From positions 66,147 through 130,146 of the forward strand of contig DATMFF010000009.1 in the NCBI GenBank assembly GCA_035556735.1: a DNA stretch of 64,000 nucleotides, written 5' to 3'. A program made the position numbers and the translations under genes. The notes under the pieces are model-generated. The model searched no databases. It was not told the origin of the DNA and saw only the letters and a program-made list of their open reading frames with translations. Source of the stretch: CANJBX01 sp035556735. Its GTDB lineage: Bacteria > Pseudomonadota > Alphaproteobacteria > Rhizobiales > Xanthobacteraceae. Below are positions 52,635-60,588 of this stretch, piece by piece (position 1 is the stretch's first letter; each line of letters opens with the position of its first letter).

Positions 52635-53513
52635 ATGCAGACCGTCGGCGTCATCGGCCTGGGCAAGATCGGACTGCCGATGGCGGAGAACCTCATCCGC
52701 AGCGGCCATCGCGTGATCGGATTCCGCCGCGGCGACATGGCGCAATTCGAGCGCCTCGGCGGCATCCCCGCGCAGTCCTCGCAGGACGTCGGCGCGCAGG
52801 CCGACATCGTGCTGTCCTGCGTGAAGGAGCACGCGGCGCTGGCCGACGTGATGGCGGGCGAGCGCGGCCTCGTGCACGCGGCGCGCCCGGGACAGATCAT
52901 CGTGGAACTCGGCTCCCATCCGGTGCGGCAGAAGCAGAGCTATGTCGCGCCGCTCGCGGCCAAGGGCGCGGTGCTGCTCGACGGCGAGGTGAGCGGCACG
53001 CCGGGCATGGTCTCCGCGCGCAAGGCGGTGGTTTTCCTCGGCGGCGACGAGGCCGCGGCGCGCGCGGTCGAGCCGGTGGTCAAGGGCTTCACCGACGCCT
53101 GCGTCTATTTCGGCGCCTTCGGCACCGCGAGCCGCGTCAAGCTCATCAACAACCTGCTGGTCGCGATCAACATCGCCGCCACCGCGGAGGCCATGGCGCT
53201 CGGCCGCAAGGCGGGCGTCGACATCGACCGGATGGTCCAGGCGATCTCGGCGGGCAGCGGCTCGTCGACCCAGTTCGTCATCCGCGCGCCCTGGATGGCG
53301 CAGAAGCGCTTCATGCCGCCGCAGGGCACCGCGCGCGGGCTGTCGGGTTACTTTCCGATGATCGACGATTTCGTCGCCGAGGTGGACGGCGCCTCGCCGC
53401 TGTTCGCGCGGGCGGTGGAGATCTTCCGCCGGGCCATCGCCGAGGGCTACGGCGATCAGGACGCGGCGGTCATGGTCGAGGCGCTCGCGGCCTGGCCGCG
53501 CATGCCCGACTAG
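52635..53513 (+). CDS. NAD(P)-dependent 3-hydroxyisobutyrate dehydrogenase-family enzyme
   Basis: Cytoplasmic beta-hydroxyacid dehydrogenase (292 aa). The N-terminal GVIGLGKIGLPMAENL binds NAD(P). The substrate motif DGEVSGTPGMVSAR and the catalytic Lys region KLINNLLVAINIAATAEAM follow in the order usual for HIBADH, tartronate semialdehyde reductase and 6-phosphogluconate dehydrogenase relatives. The catalytic Lys in RVKLINNLL is present. Start ATG 52635. It follows acyl-CoA synthetase 2 closely and could share a degradation route for a branched acid, but the true substrate is open. It converges with the barrel-protein gene. Confidence 0.88.
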   Translation: MQTVGVIGLGKIGLPMAENLIRSGHRVIGFRRGDMAQFERLGGIPAQSSQDVGAQADIVLSCVKEHAALADVMAGERGLVHAARPGQIIVELGSHPVRQKQSYVAPLAAKGAVLLDGEVSGTPGMVSARKAVVFLGGDEAAARAVEPVVKGFTDACVYFGAFGTASRVKLINNLLVAINIAATAEAMALGRKAGVDIDRMVQAISAGSGSSTQFVIRAPWMAQKRFMPPQGTARGLSGYFPMIDDFVAEVDGASPLFARAVEIFRRAIAEGYGDQDAAVMVEALAAWPRMPD

Positions 53514-53526
53514 GGCAGGGCGCCCG

Positions 53527-54384
53527 TCAGAACGCGATGCCGACGCGCATCGCCACCTCGTGCCGCTCGAAGTTGGCGAGATCGTAGGTGGCCTGCTCCG
53601 CGTTGGAGCGGCCGGCGACCTGCACGTTCCACACCGCCGCCATCCAGACCGCGTCCGAGAGCTTGGCGTAGAAGGTCGGGCCGACGAACAGCGCATGGCC
53701 GGAGAAGCGGTCGAGACCCAGGCCGTCGTAGGCGCGCACGTAGCGCATCTCCGCGCCGACGAAGATGCCGTCGATGACGCGGCCGGCGATCGCGCCCGAG
53801 ATGCCGAGCGAGGAGTTGTGCGACCACGTGCGGTCGACGAGCGAGCGGGTCGCGGCCGGGTCATAGACGAGGTTGAAGGCGGTCAGCAGCCGGTCGGCGA
53901 TGATCTCGCGGTCGACCGACACCAGGAACTCCGCGCCATAGCTCGTGACCCGCTCGCCGGTCGTGCCGTCCACGCGCGCCCACGACGGCGTAAACCCGAG
54001 GGTCACGCCGATCGGGTTCCGCGTGCGGTCGATGACCCGCACCTTGGTCTCGAACGAGAAGCTGTCGACGCCGGTCTCGTTGTGGTCGTTGAGCCCGGGC
54101 ACGCCGCCGACGTGATGATGCGCCATGCCGATCGCGGGCGACACGCGCATGTCATCGAGAATCGTGAACTTGCCCTCGACGCCGGGTGCGACGGCGGAAT
54201 AGCTGCCCCAGCGCTTGCCGAAGCGGCCGTGCGCTTCCAATTCGATTTCCTTGTCGCCCTTGCGGCCGATGTCGGTGCCTTCCGTGAATCCGAACAGATG
54301 CTCGTCGTCGATCTCGGCATAGGCCGGACCGCACCACGCCGCCAACGCCAGGCTGCCCGCCAATCCCCACCGCACGCCCCACAC
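53527..54384 (-). CDS. Exported outer-membrane-barrel-like protein
   Basis: A 285-aa protein with a signal peptide (about 1-23, ending AYA) and then alternating amphipathic beta strands with aromatic ends, finishing in HEVAMRVGIAF, a typical outer-membrane C-terminal Phe signature. A loop contains GMAHHHVGG. No known porin family is evident. The start is GTG 54384 after GGGGGCAG. It is transcribed divergently from a Mn/Zn/Fe ABC importer across a short control region containing inverted repeats. A role in bringing metal across the outer membrane is a reasonable inference from that, not shown by sequence. Confidence 0.75.
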   Translation of the reverse strand: MWGVRWGLAGSLALAAWCGPAYAEIDDEHLFGFTEGTDIGRKGDKEIELEAHGRFGKRWGSYSAVAPGVEGKFTILDDMRVSPAIGMAHHHVGGVPGLNDHNETGVDSFSFETKVRVIDRTRNPIGVTLGFTPSWARVDGTTGERVTSYGAEFLVSVDREIIADRLLTAFNLVYDPAATRSLVDRTWSHNSSLGISGAIAGRVIDGIFVGAEMRYVRAYDGLGLDRFSGHALFVGPTFYAKLSDAVWMAAVWNVQVAGRSNAEQATYDLANFERHEVAMRVGIAF

Positions 54385-54400
54385 GATATCTGCCCCCTAA

Positions 54401-54417
54401 CTGCGAATGACTCGCAG
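54401..54417. promoter_or_regulatory. Inverted repeat near the divergent barrel/metal ABC promoter
   Basis: CTGCGA-ATGAC-TCGCAG has perfect 6-bp arms with a 5-bp centre. It lies 17 bp upstream of the barrel gene start and just before the -35-like TTGACT of the ABC operon, a suitable place for an operator shared by both directions. Confidence 0.4.
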
Positions 54418-54423
54418 AAACTA

Positions 54424-54451
54424 TTGACTTGGCCATCGTGCCGAGTAAAGC
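54424..54451 (+). promoter_or_regulatory. Possible sigma-70 promoter of the metal ABC operon
   Basis: TTGACT (54424-54429) and TAAAGC (54446-54451) are separated by 16 bp. The -35 box is good and the -10 box weak. The predicted start (about 54458) falls on the inverted repeat at 54458-54478, so a metal-bound repressor there could block initiation. Confidence 0.4.
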
Positions 54452-54457
54452 TTTTTT

Positions 54458-54478
54458 TGCAACTAATTCGCATTTGCA
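54458..54478 (+). promoter_or_regulatory. Possible Mur/Fur-type metal box
   Basis: TGCAA-N11-TTGCA is an inverted repeat in AT-rich DNA, 44 bp before the binding-protein start. It resembles manganese-responsive (Mur) sites of rhizobia, which are built of TGCAA/TTGCA half-sites, but the match is loose. Confidence 0.35.
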
Positions 54479-54521
54479 GGACTGGCAGTCTCGCAACCGC
54501 CGGTCATCATTCGGGAATTCC

Positions 54522-55466
54522 ATGAACCCAACGGTCAACCGAGGCGTGGCCCTGTCCACCGCGACCGCGCGCGCGATCCTCCTCGCGCTCACGGTTCTCG
54601 CCACGGCCATGCCGCCCGCGGCGGCCGTCGCCCAGAGCGCGGCGCGCAAGCCGTTCCGGGTGGTGACGACCTTCACCGTCATCCAGGATATCGCGCAGAA
54701 CGTCGCCGGCAATGCCGCGGTCGTCGAGTCCATCACCAAGCCGGGGGCGGAGATTCACGACTACCAGCCCACCCCCCACGACATCGTGCGCGCGCAGGCC
54801 GCCGACCTCGTGCTGTGGAACGGCTTCAACCTCGAGCGCTGGTTCGAGCGCTTCTTTCAGAACATCCGCGACGTGCCCGGCGTCGTGGTGACGCAGGGCA
54901 TCGAGCCGATGGGCATCGCCGAGGGCCCCTACACCGGCAAGCCCAACCCGCACGCCTGGATGTCGCCGGCGAACGCGCTCGTCTACATCGAGAACATCCG
55001 CAAGGCGCTCGCGACATACGATCCCGCCAACGCGCAGGCGTACGAGCGCAACGCGGCCGACTACGCCGCGCGCATCACGGCGCTCGACGAGCCGCTGCGC
55101 CGGCGCCTCGCCGCCATCCCGCAGGACCAGCGCTGGCTGGTCTCGAGCGAAGGCGCGTTCAGCTATCTGGCGCGCGATTACGGACTGCGCGAAGCCTATC
55201 TGTGGCCGATCAACGCCGACGAGCAGGGCACGCCGCGGCAGGTCCGCAAGGTGATCGACCTCGTGCGCAAGAACCGCATCCCCGTGGTGTTCAGCGAGAG
55301 CACGATCTCCGACCGCGCCGCGAGGCAGGTCGCGCGCGAGACCGGCGCGCGCTACGGCGGCGTCCTCTACGTCGACTCGCTCAGTGCCGCAAACGGTCCG
55401 GTGCCGACCTATCTCGACCTCCTCAAGGTCACGGTCGAGACCATCGCCAAGGGCTTCGGACAATGA
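54522..55466 (+). CDS. Metal ABC importer binding protein, Mn/Zn/Fe (ZnuA/TroA family)
   Basis: Periplasmic receptor of 314 aa from the cluster A-I family. The signal region (about 1-37) is unusually long and Ala-rich. Metal ligands expected in SitA/MntC proteins are visible: His in AEIHDYQPT, His in PNPHAWMSP, Glu in VFSESTISD and Asp in LYVDSLS. The short NPHAWMSP form without a His-rich loop favours Mn or Fe over Zn. ATG 54522 gives a better N-terminus than the reading from 54429. Its stop overlaps the ATPase start (ATGA), opening a four-gene importer operon with two permeases. Confidence 0.92.
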   Translation: MNPTVNRGVALSTATARAILLALTVLATAMPPAAAVAQSAARKPFRVVTTFTVIQDIAQNVAGNAAVVESITKPGAEIHDYQPTPHDIVRAQAADLVLWNGFNLERWFERFFQNIRDVPGVVVTQGIEPMGIAEGPYTGKPNPHAWMSPANALVYIENIRKALATYDPANAQAYERNAADYAARITALDEPLRRRLAAIPQDQRWLVSSEGAFSYLARDYGLREAYLWPINADEQGTPRQVRKVIDLVRKNRIPVVFSESTISDRAARQVARETGARYGGVLYVDSLSAANGPVPTYLDLLKVTVETIAKGFGQ

Positions 55467-56371
55467 ACGCGCCGACGCCGGCTCCCAGGCCAGCCGCAGT
55501 TCCAGCCGCAGGCGCGCTCACCGCCGCGATCGACGTGCGCGACCTCACCGTGACCTACAGCAACGGCTTCACGGCCGTGCACGACACCTCGTTCGAGCTT
55601 GGGCCCGGCACGATCTGCGCACTGGTCGGCATCAACGGCAGCGGCAAGTCGACGATCTTCAAGTCCATCATGGGCTTCGTGCGGCCCGCGCGCGGCGAGG
55701 TGCGCCTGTGCGGGCTCCCCGTCGACGCGGCGCTCTCGCGCAACGCTGTCGCCTATGTGCCGCAGAGCGAGGACATCGACTGGAACTTCCCGGTGCTGGT
55801 CGAGGACGTGGTGATGATGGGCCGCTACGGCCACATGAACTTCCTGCGCATCCCCTCGCGCGCCGACCGCGCCAAGGTCGACGAGGCGCTCGCGCGCGTC
55901 GGAATGTCCGACTATCGCAAGCGCCAGATCGGCGAGTTGAGCGGCGGCCAGCGCAAGCGCGTCTTCCTTGCGCGCTCGATCGCGCAGGAGGGCCGCATCA
56001 TCCTGCTCGACGAGCCCTTCACCGGCGTCGACGCCACGACCGAGGCGGCGATCATCGGCCTCCTGCGCGAGCTGCGCGCCGCCGGGCACCTGATGCTGGT
56101 GTCGACCCACAACCTGGGCAGCGTGCCGGAATTCTGCGACCAGGTCGTGCTGATCAACCGCACGGTGCTGGCGGCGGGCCCGACCTCGCAGGTGTTCACC
56201 CAGGCCAACCTCGAGCGCGCCTTCGGCGGCGTCCTGCGCAACGTCTCGCTCGGCGGCGCCGCGCTGCACGAGGACGACGATCCGCGCCGCGTCACCGTGC
56301 TGACCGACGACGAGCGCCCGCTCGTCTTCTACGGCGAGCGCGACGCGCACAAGGAGGCCGACCGAAATTGA
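55463..56371 (+). CDS. Metal ABC importer ATPase (SitB/MntB type)
   Basis: Cytoplasmic ATPase of 302 aa. Walker A GINGSGKSTIFKSIMG, signature ELSGGQRKRVFLARSIAQ, Walker B IILLDEPFTGVD and switch His in VSTHNLGS are intact. DIDWNFPVLVEDVVMMGRYGHM is the SitB/YfeB-type segment. The C-terminal 50 residues extend past the core and are acidic (HEDDDPRRV). It overlaps the binding-protein gene by 4 bp and the first permease by 4 bp. It serves both permeases. Confidence 0.93.
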   Translation: MNAPTPAPRPAAVPAAGALTAAIDVRDLTVTYSNGFTAVHDTSFELGPGTICALVGINGSGKSTIFKSIMGFVRPARGEVRLCGLPVDAALSRNAVAYVPQSEDIDWNFPVLVEDVVMMGRYGHMNFLRIPSRADRAKVDEALARVGMSDYRKRQIGELSGGQRKRVFLARSIAQEGRIILLDEPFTGVDATTEAAIIGLLRELRAAGHLMLVSTHNLGSVPEFCDQVVLINRTVLAAGPTSQVFTQANLERAFGGVLRNVSLGGAALHEDDDPRRVTVLTDDERPLVFYGERDAHKEADRN

Positions 56372-57237
56372 GCGAGCTCCTCGGCGAACTCATCGTCCCG
56401 TTCACCTACCAGTACATGTTCAAGGCCATGTGGGTGAGCGCGCTGGTCGGCGGCGTCTGCGCGTTCCTGTCCGCCTACCTGATGCTCAAGGGCTGGTCGC
56501 TGATGGGCGATGCGCTCGCGCATTCCATCGTTCCCGGCGTCGCCGCGGCCTATATCATGGGCGCCCCGTTCGCGATCGGCGCGTTCTTCGCCGGCATCCT
56601 CGCTTCGCTCGCCATGTACGTCGTGCGGCAGACGTCGCGCCTGCGCGAGGACGCGATCATCGGCCTGGTGTTCACCTCGCTGTTCGCGCTCGGCCTGCTG
56701 ATGGCGTCGATCTGGCCGACCTCGGTGAGCATCCAGACCGTCGTGCTCGGCAACATCCTCGCGATCTCCGACGAGGACGTCGTGCAGATCGCCCTGATCG
56801 CCGCCGTCTCGCTCGCCGTGCTGGTCCTGTTCTGGAAGGACCTGATGGTGACCTTCTTCGACGAGAGCCACGCGCGCAGCATCGGCCTGCGTACCACGCT
56901 GCTCAAGGCGGTGTTCTTCACGCTGCTGAGCGCCTGCACCGTCGCCGCGCTGCAGGCGGTCGGCGCCTGCCTCGTGATCGCCATGGTGGTCACGCCGGGC
57001 GCCACCGCCTACCTGCTCACGGACCGCTTCGGCCGTCTCGTCGCGCTCAGCGTCGCGATCGGCGCGGTCACCAGCTTCGTCGGCGCCTACGTCAGCTACT
57101 TCCTCGATGGCGCGACCGGCGGCGTGATCGTCAGCCTGCAGACGCTGCTGTTCCTGGCGGCGTTCTATCTCGCGCCCAAGCACGGCGTCTTCGCCGCGCG
57201 CCGCCGTCACCTGTCAGCCGGCGCGAGCCCGTCATGA
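56368..57237 (+). CDS. Metal ABC importer permease 1 (SitC/ZnuB type)
   Basis: Inner-membrane permease (289 aa, ABC-3 family) with about eight hydrophobic segments. The conserved features are YLMLKGWSLMGDALAHSIVPGVAAAY, ARSIGLRTTLLKAVFF and VVTPGATAYLLTDRF. Translation probably starts at TTG 56368, overlapping the ATPase stop (TTGA), since no ATG is available. It forms the channel with the next gene, which resembles it along the whole length, so the pair is an ancient duplication. Cargo is Mn, Fe or Zn, as judged from the binding protein. Confidence 0.92.
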   Translation: MSELLGELIVPFTYQYMFKAMWVSALVGGVCAFLSAYLMLKGWSLMGDALAHSIVPGVAAAYIMGAPFAIGAFFAGILASLAMYVVRQTSRLREDAIIGLVFTSLFALGLLMASIWPTSVSIQTVVLGNILAISDEDVVQIALIAAVSLAVLVLFWKDLMVTFFDESHARSIGLRTTLLKAVFFTLLSACTVAALQAVGACLVIAMVVTPGATAYLLTDRFGRLVALSVAIGAVTSFVGAYVSYFLDGATGGVIVSLQTLLFLAAFYLAPKHGVFAARRRHLSAGASPS

Positions 57238-58073
57238 GCGCGCTTCTCGACTGGATCACGGTCCCGCTGAGCTATCCCTTCATGCAGCGCGCGCTCGTCG
57301 TCGCGCTGCTGGTGGCGGCGGTGTGCGGCGTGCTCTCGTGCTACCTCGTGCTGCGCGGCTGGTCGCTGATGGGCGACGCCATCTCGCACGCGGTGCTGCC
57401 GGGCATCGTGGTCTCCTACGTCGTCGGCCTACCGCTGGCGGTCGGCGCCTTCGCCGCGGGCCTCTCCTGCGCGCTGCTCACCGGCTACTTCAAGGAGAAC
57501 AGCCGCGTGAAGGAGGACACCGTCATGGGCGTGGTGTTCTCGGGCATGTTCGGCTTCGGCCTCGTCCTCTTCACCAAGGTCGAGACCGATCAGCATCTCA
57601 ACCACGTGCTGTTCGGCGACGTGCTCGGCGTGTCGCTGCGCGACCTCGTCGAGACGGCGCTCATCGCCGGCGGCACGCTCCTGATCGTGCTCGCCAAGCG
57701 GCGCGACCTCCTGCTCTACTGCTTCGATCCCAATCACGCGCGCAGCATCGGCCTGCCGGTGCGCGTGCTGCACTACGGGCTGCTGGTGCTGCTCTCGCTC
57801 ACCATCGTCGCCTCGCTCAAGGCGGTCGGCATCATCCTGGTGATCGCGATGCTGATCGCGCCCGGCGCGACCGCCCATCTCCTGACCGACAGCTTCGGGC
57901 GCATGCTGGTGATCGCCGTCGCCGTGGCCGCGGTCGCGGCGCTCTCCGGCACGCTGATCAGCTTCCACATCGACGCCGCCACCGGCGCCTGCATCGTGCT
58001 GGTCCAGGCGCTTCTGTTCGCGCTCGCGTTCCTGTTCGCGCCCAAGCGGGGCGTGCTGGTGCGGGCGAACTAA
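57234..58073 (+). CDS. Metal ABC importer permease 2 (SitD/ZnuB type)
   Basis: Second ABC-3 permease (279 aa). It repeats the motif order of permease 1 (YLVLRGWSLMGDAISHAVLPGIV, ARSIGLPVRVLHYG and LIAPGATAHLLTDSF). ATG 57234 overlaps the preceding stop by 4 bp (ATGA). It is the last gene of the metal importer operon. The following 159 bp before the convergent amidohydrolase gene contain no clear terminator. Confidence 0.92.
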   Translation: MSALLDWITVPLSYPFMQRALVVALLVAAVCGVLSCYLVLRGWSLMGDAISHAVLPGIVVSYVVGLPLAVGAFAAGLSCALLTGYFKENSRVKEDTVMGVVFSGMFGFGLVLFTKVETDQHLNHVLFGDVLGVSLRDLVETALIAGGTLLIVLAKRRDLLLYCFDPNHARSIGLPVRVLHYGLLVLLSLTIVASLKAVGIILVIAMLIAPGATAHLLTDSFGRMLVIAVAVAAVAALSGTLISFHIDAATGACIVLVQALLFALAFLFAPKRGVLVRAN

Positions 58074-58232
58074 GGCGGTATCGTTTTTGCCGGACCACAG
58101 GGCCTTTCGGGTATCGTCGCCAGCCGCGCAGGGTGGGCAAATCGCAGCGCCGGCTTTAATGTGCGCACGGCATTGATGGCGATTTGCCCACGTCGGGTCC
58201 ACATCACGTCCGAAAGCGCGACGGCCTTTCGC

Positions 58233-59249
58233 TCACTCCGCCGCCGCGAGGGCGGCGCCGCGCTCGTGCAGGTTCAGGATCCGCCGCGCGTTGTCGTAGA
58301 ACAGCTTCTGCTTGTCCTCGGCGGAGAGGCTCAACTCGTCGAGCAGCCGCAGCGTCTCCTTCGGCTCCCAGCATGGATAGTCCGTGCCGTACATGACGTT
58401 GTCGATGCCGTAGTAGTCGATCGCGAACTTCATCCCGGCCGAGTGCGGCGAGACGGTATCGGTGAACATGCGCTTCAGGTAGGTGCTGACCGGCTGCGGC
58501 AGCGCGGCCTTCTTCGTGTTCTTGTCCATGCGCCCGGATTGATAGGGCAGGGCGCCGCCGGTGTGCGACATCACGATCTTGAGCTTGGGGTGGCGTTCCA
58601 TCATCCCCGACAGGATGAGCCGCATCGCGGCCACGCTCACTTCGATGACGCGGCCCAGGCTCAGGTGAAGCGCGTCGTTGTAGCCGGCGAGCATGTCGAC
58701 GAAGACGGCGTCGGTCGGATGCAGGAACATGGGCAGGCCCAGCTCTTCGACGCGCGCATAGAACGGCGCGAGACGTTCCGCGTCGATGCGGGGGTCGTCG
58801 CCGACGCTGCCGGGCAGGTTGACTCCCATGAGGCCGAGCTTGCCGGCGGCATGCTCGAGCACCTCGATGGCGATGCGCGTATCCGTCAGCGGGACCGCGG
58901 CGCTGGCCCACACCCGGCCGGGATATCTGCGCTGTGCGTCGGCCATGTGCTCGTTCCACGCCATGGCGGCGTCGCGGCCTTCGTCCGGCGGCAGGTCCGA
59001 GAAGTAGATCGAGAACGGACCGATGGAGCAGACGACGTCGATCTCGTGACCGAGGCTGTCCATGTATTCGAGCTGCCTGTCGAGATCGAACCACTCCGCC
59101 CAGCTGCGCAGCGTGTCGGAATGGTCGTTGCGAAGGTAGTCGTAGCCGCCCTGGCCGTTGACCGCGGCGCGGGGAAATCCTTTGCGTTTACAGAGCTGCT
59201 CGAAGAACGGGCGCGGCCACCAGTGAAAATGGGAATCGATGATGCGCAT
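58233..59249 (-). CDS. Amidohydrolase-family enzyme (ACMSD-like)
   Basis: Cytoplasmic metal-dependent hydrolase or decarboxylase of 338 aa, amidohydrolase_2 family. The N-terminal metal motif is H-x-H in DSHFHWWPRPF. Further ligands are His in PMFLHPTDAVF, His in KIVMSHTGGALPY and Asp in VMYGTDYPCWEP. This group includes decarboxylases of aromatic or heterocyclic acids. ATG 59249 begins directly with MRIIDSHFHWW. It is next to a tripartite-transporter binding protein gene in the divergent direction, an association often seen in aromatic-acid catabolism; that is inference only. Confidence 0.88.
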   Translation of the reverse strand: MRIIDSHFHWWPRPFFEQLCKRKGFPRAAVNGQGGYDYLRNDHSDTLRSWAEWFDLDRQLEYMDSLGHEIDVVCSIGPFSIYFSDLPPDEGRDAAMAWNEHMADAQRRYPGRVWASAAVPLTDTRIAIEVLEHAAGKLGLMGVNLPGSVGDDPRIDAERLAPFYARVEELGLPMFLHPTDAVFVDMLAGYNDALHLSLGRVIEVSVAAMRLILSGMMERHPKLKIVMSHTGGALPYQSGRMDKNTKKAALPQPVSTYLKRMFTDTVSPHSAGMKFAIDYYGIDNVMYGTDYPCWEPKETLRLLDELSLSAEDKQKLFYDNARRILNLHERGAALAAAE

Positions 59250-59507
59250 GCGCCGTCTCCGTCCCTGCCGCTTGCAAGTCGGGCAGGCTGGGCAGCCTGA
59301 ACCCGAACGCCGGCTTTCGAAAAGTATAGTCCGTGCCGGTTGATCGTCCAGCGCGGTCTCGCGCCGTCAGGAATGCATATGTGGGGAGCGCAGGCGCGCT
59401 GGACGGGATTCGAAAACGTTGTCAGACTTGAAGACAACACGATCGAGGAAACGCCTGCTCTGTCGCCCGAAGCCGCGGATGACGGCAGGCCATGCGGAGG
59501 TGGGACA

Positions 59508-60497
59508 ATGCCTGGCGCTTCGCTTCGGAAGACAACCTCGTTGCGTCTCGCGCTTCTCGCGGGCCTCGGACTGATCGCTGCCTGCCCGGGGGCGCGGGCG
59601 GAGCCATATCCCAGCCAGGACATTCACCTGATCTCCGCCTTCCCGCCCGGCAGCGGCGCCGATGTGCTGGTGCGCTACGTCGCGGAAAAGCTGCGCCCCA
59701 TCGCGGGCCGCAACGTGATCGTCGAGAACAAGCCCGGCGCCGGAGGCAACATCGCGACCGAATACGTCGTGCGCTCCAAGCCCGACGGCTACACCATCCT
59801 CGTGCATTCCGCGAACACGCTGGCCTCGAACGTTCACCTGATCCGCAACAATCCGGTGGACGCCGGCAAGCAGATCCAGGTCGCGGCAACGCTCAATCGC
59901 CTGGCCTTCATGCTCGTCGTCGATCCCAAGCGGCCGTTCAAGACGGTCGCCGAGCTGACCGCCTTTGCGAAGGAGAAGGGCGACAAAGCCACGGTCGGCG
60001 TCGTCGGCAACGGCAGCATCATCATGTGCTCGATCTACAAGGAGCAGGCGGGGCTCACGGCCGTCGACGTTGCCTACAAGATGGCGCGGGACACGCTCAA
60101 CGATCTGGCGAGTGGAGCGGTCGACTTCTCCTGCCAGGATCCGGTCTTCGCCCTTTCGCAGCAGCGCGAAGGTCGCTTGCGCATTCTTGCGACCGCGTCC
60201 GGCGAGCGGATGGCGTTTGCGCCGGAGATTCCCACCATGAAGGAGTTGGGATATCCGATGGATCTGGTCGGCTGGTTCGCCGCCATGGTGCCGACCGGCA
60301 CGCCGCGCCCGGTGATCGACCAGATCAATGCCTGGTTTGCGAAGATCCACCAGGACCCGGACACGCCGAAGTTCCTCAACAATTTCGGCGGCGTGCCGTG
60401 GATCACGACTCCCGAACAGGGGCAGGCGCGGCTTCGCAAGGACATCGCGGATTTCGCCGAGTACGTGCGGATCGCCAAGCTCAAGCCGCAGGGCTAG
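59508..60497 (+). CDS. Tripartite tricarboxylate transporter binding protein (TctC/Bug family)
   Basis: Periplasmic receptor of 329 aa. A signal peptide (about 1-32, ending RAEP) is followed by SQDIHLISAFPPGSGADVLVRY and NVIVENKPGAGGNIATEYV, the two loops that define the Bug family pocket. The start ATG 59508 follows CGGAGGTGGG; the longer frame from 59340 runs through the divergent promoter region. No TctA/TctB membrane genes are nearby, so it is an orphan binding protein, as is common in this family. Its ligand is unknown; dicarboxylates or aromatic acids are usual. Confidence 0.9.
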   Translation: MPGASLRKTTSLRLALLAGLGLIAACPGARAEPYPSQDIHLISAFPPGSGADVLVRYVAEKLRPIAGRNVIVENKPGAGGNIATEYVVRSKPDGYTILVHSANTLASNVHLIRNNPVDAGKQIQVAATLNRLAFMLVVDPKRPFKTVAELTAFAKEKGDKATVGVVGNGSIIMCSIYKEQAGLTAVDVAYKMARDTLNDLASGAVDFSCQDPVFALSQQREGRLRILATASGERMAFAPEIPTMKELGYPMDLVGWFAAMVPTGTPRPVIDQINAWFAKIHQDPDTPKFLNNFGGVPWITTPEQGQARLRKDIADFAEYVRIAKLKPQG

Positions 60498-60588
60498 GCC
60501 GCCGTCTCGCCCGGGTTGATCCGGCGGCGCAGGGAGCTGCCACGCCGTCCGTCAATTTCCCGGTGTCGTGAATTGCGGCCGCGGCCGC

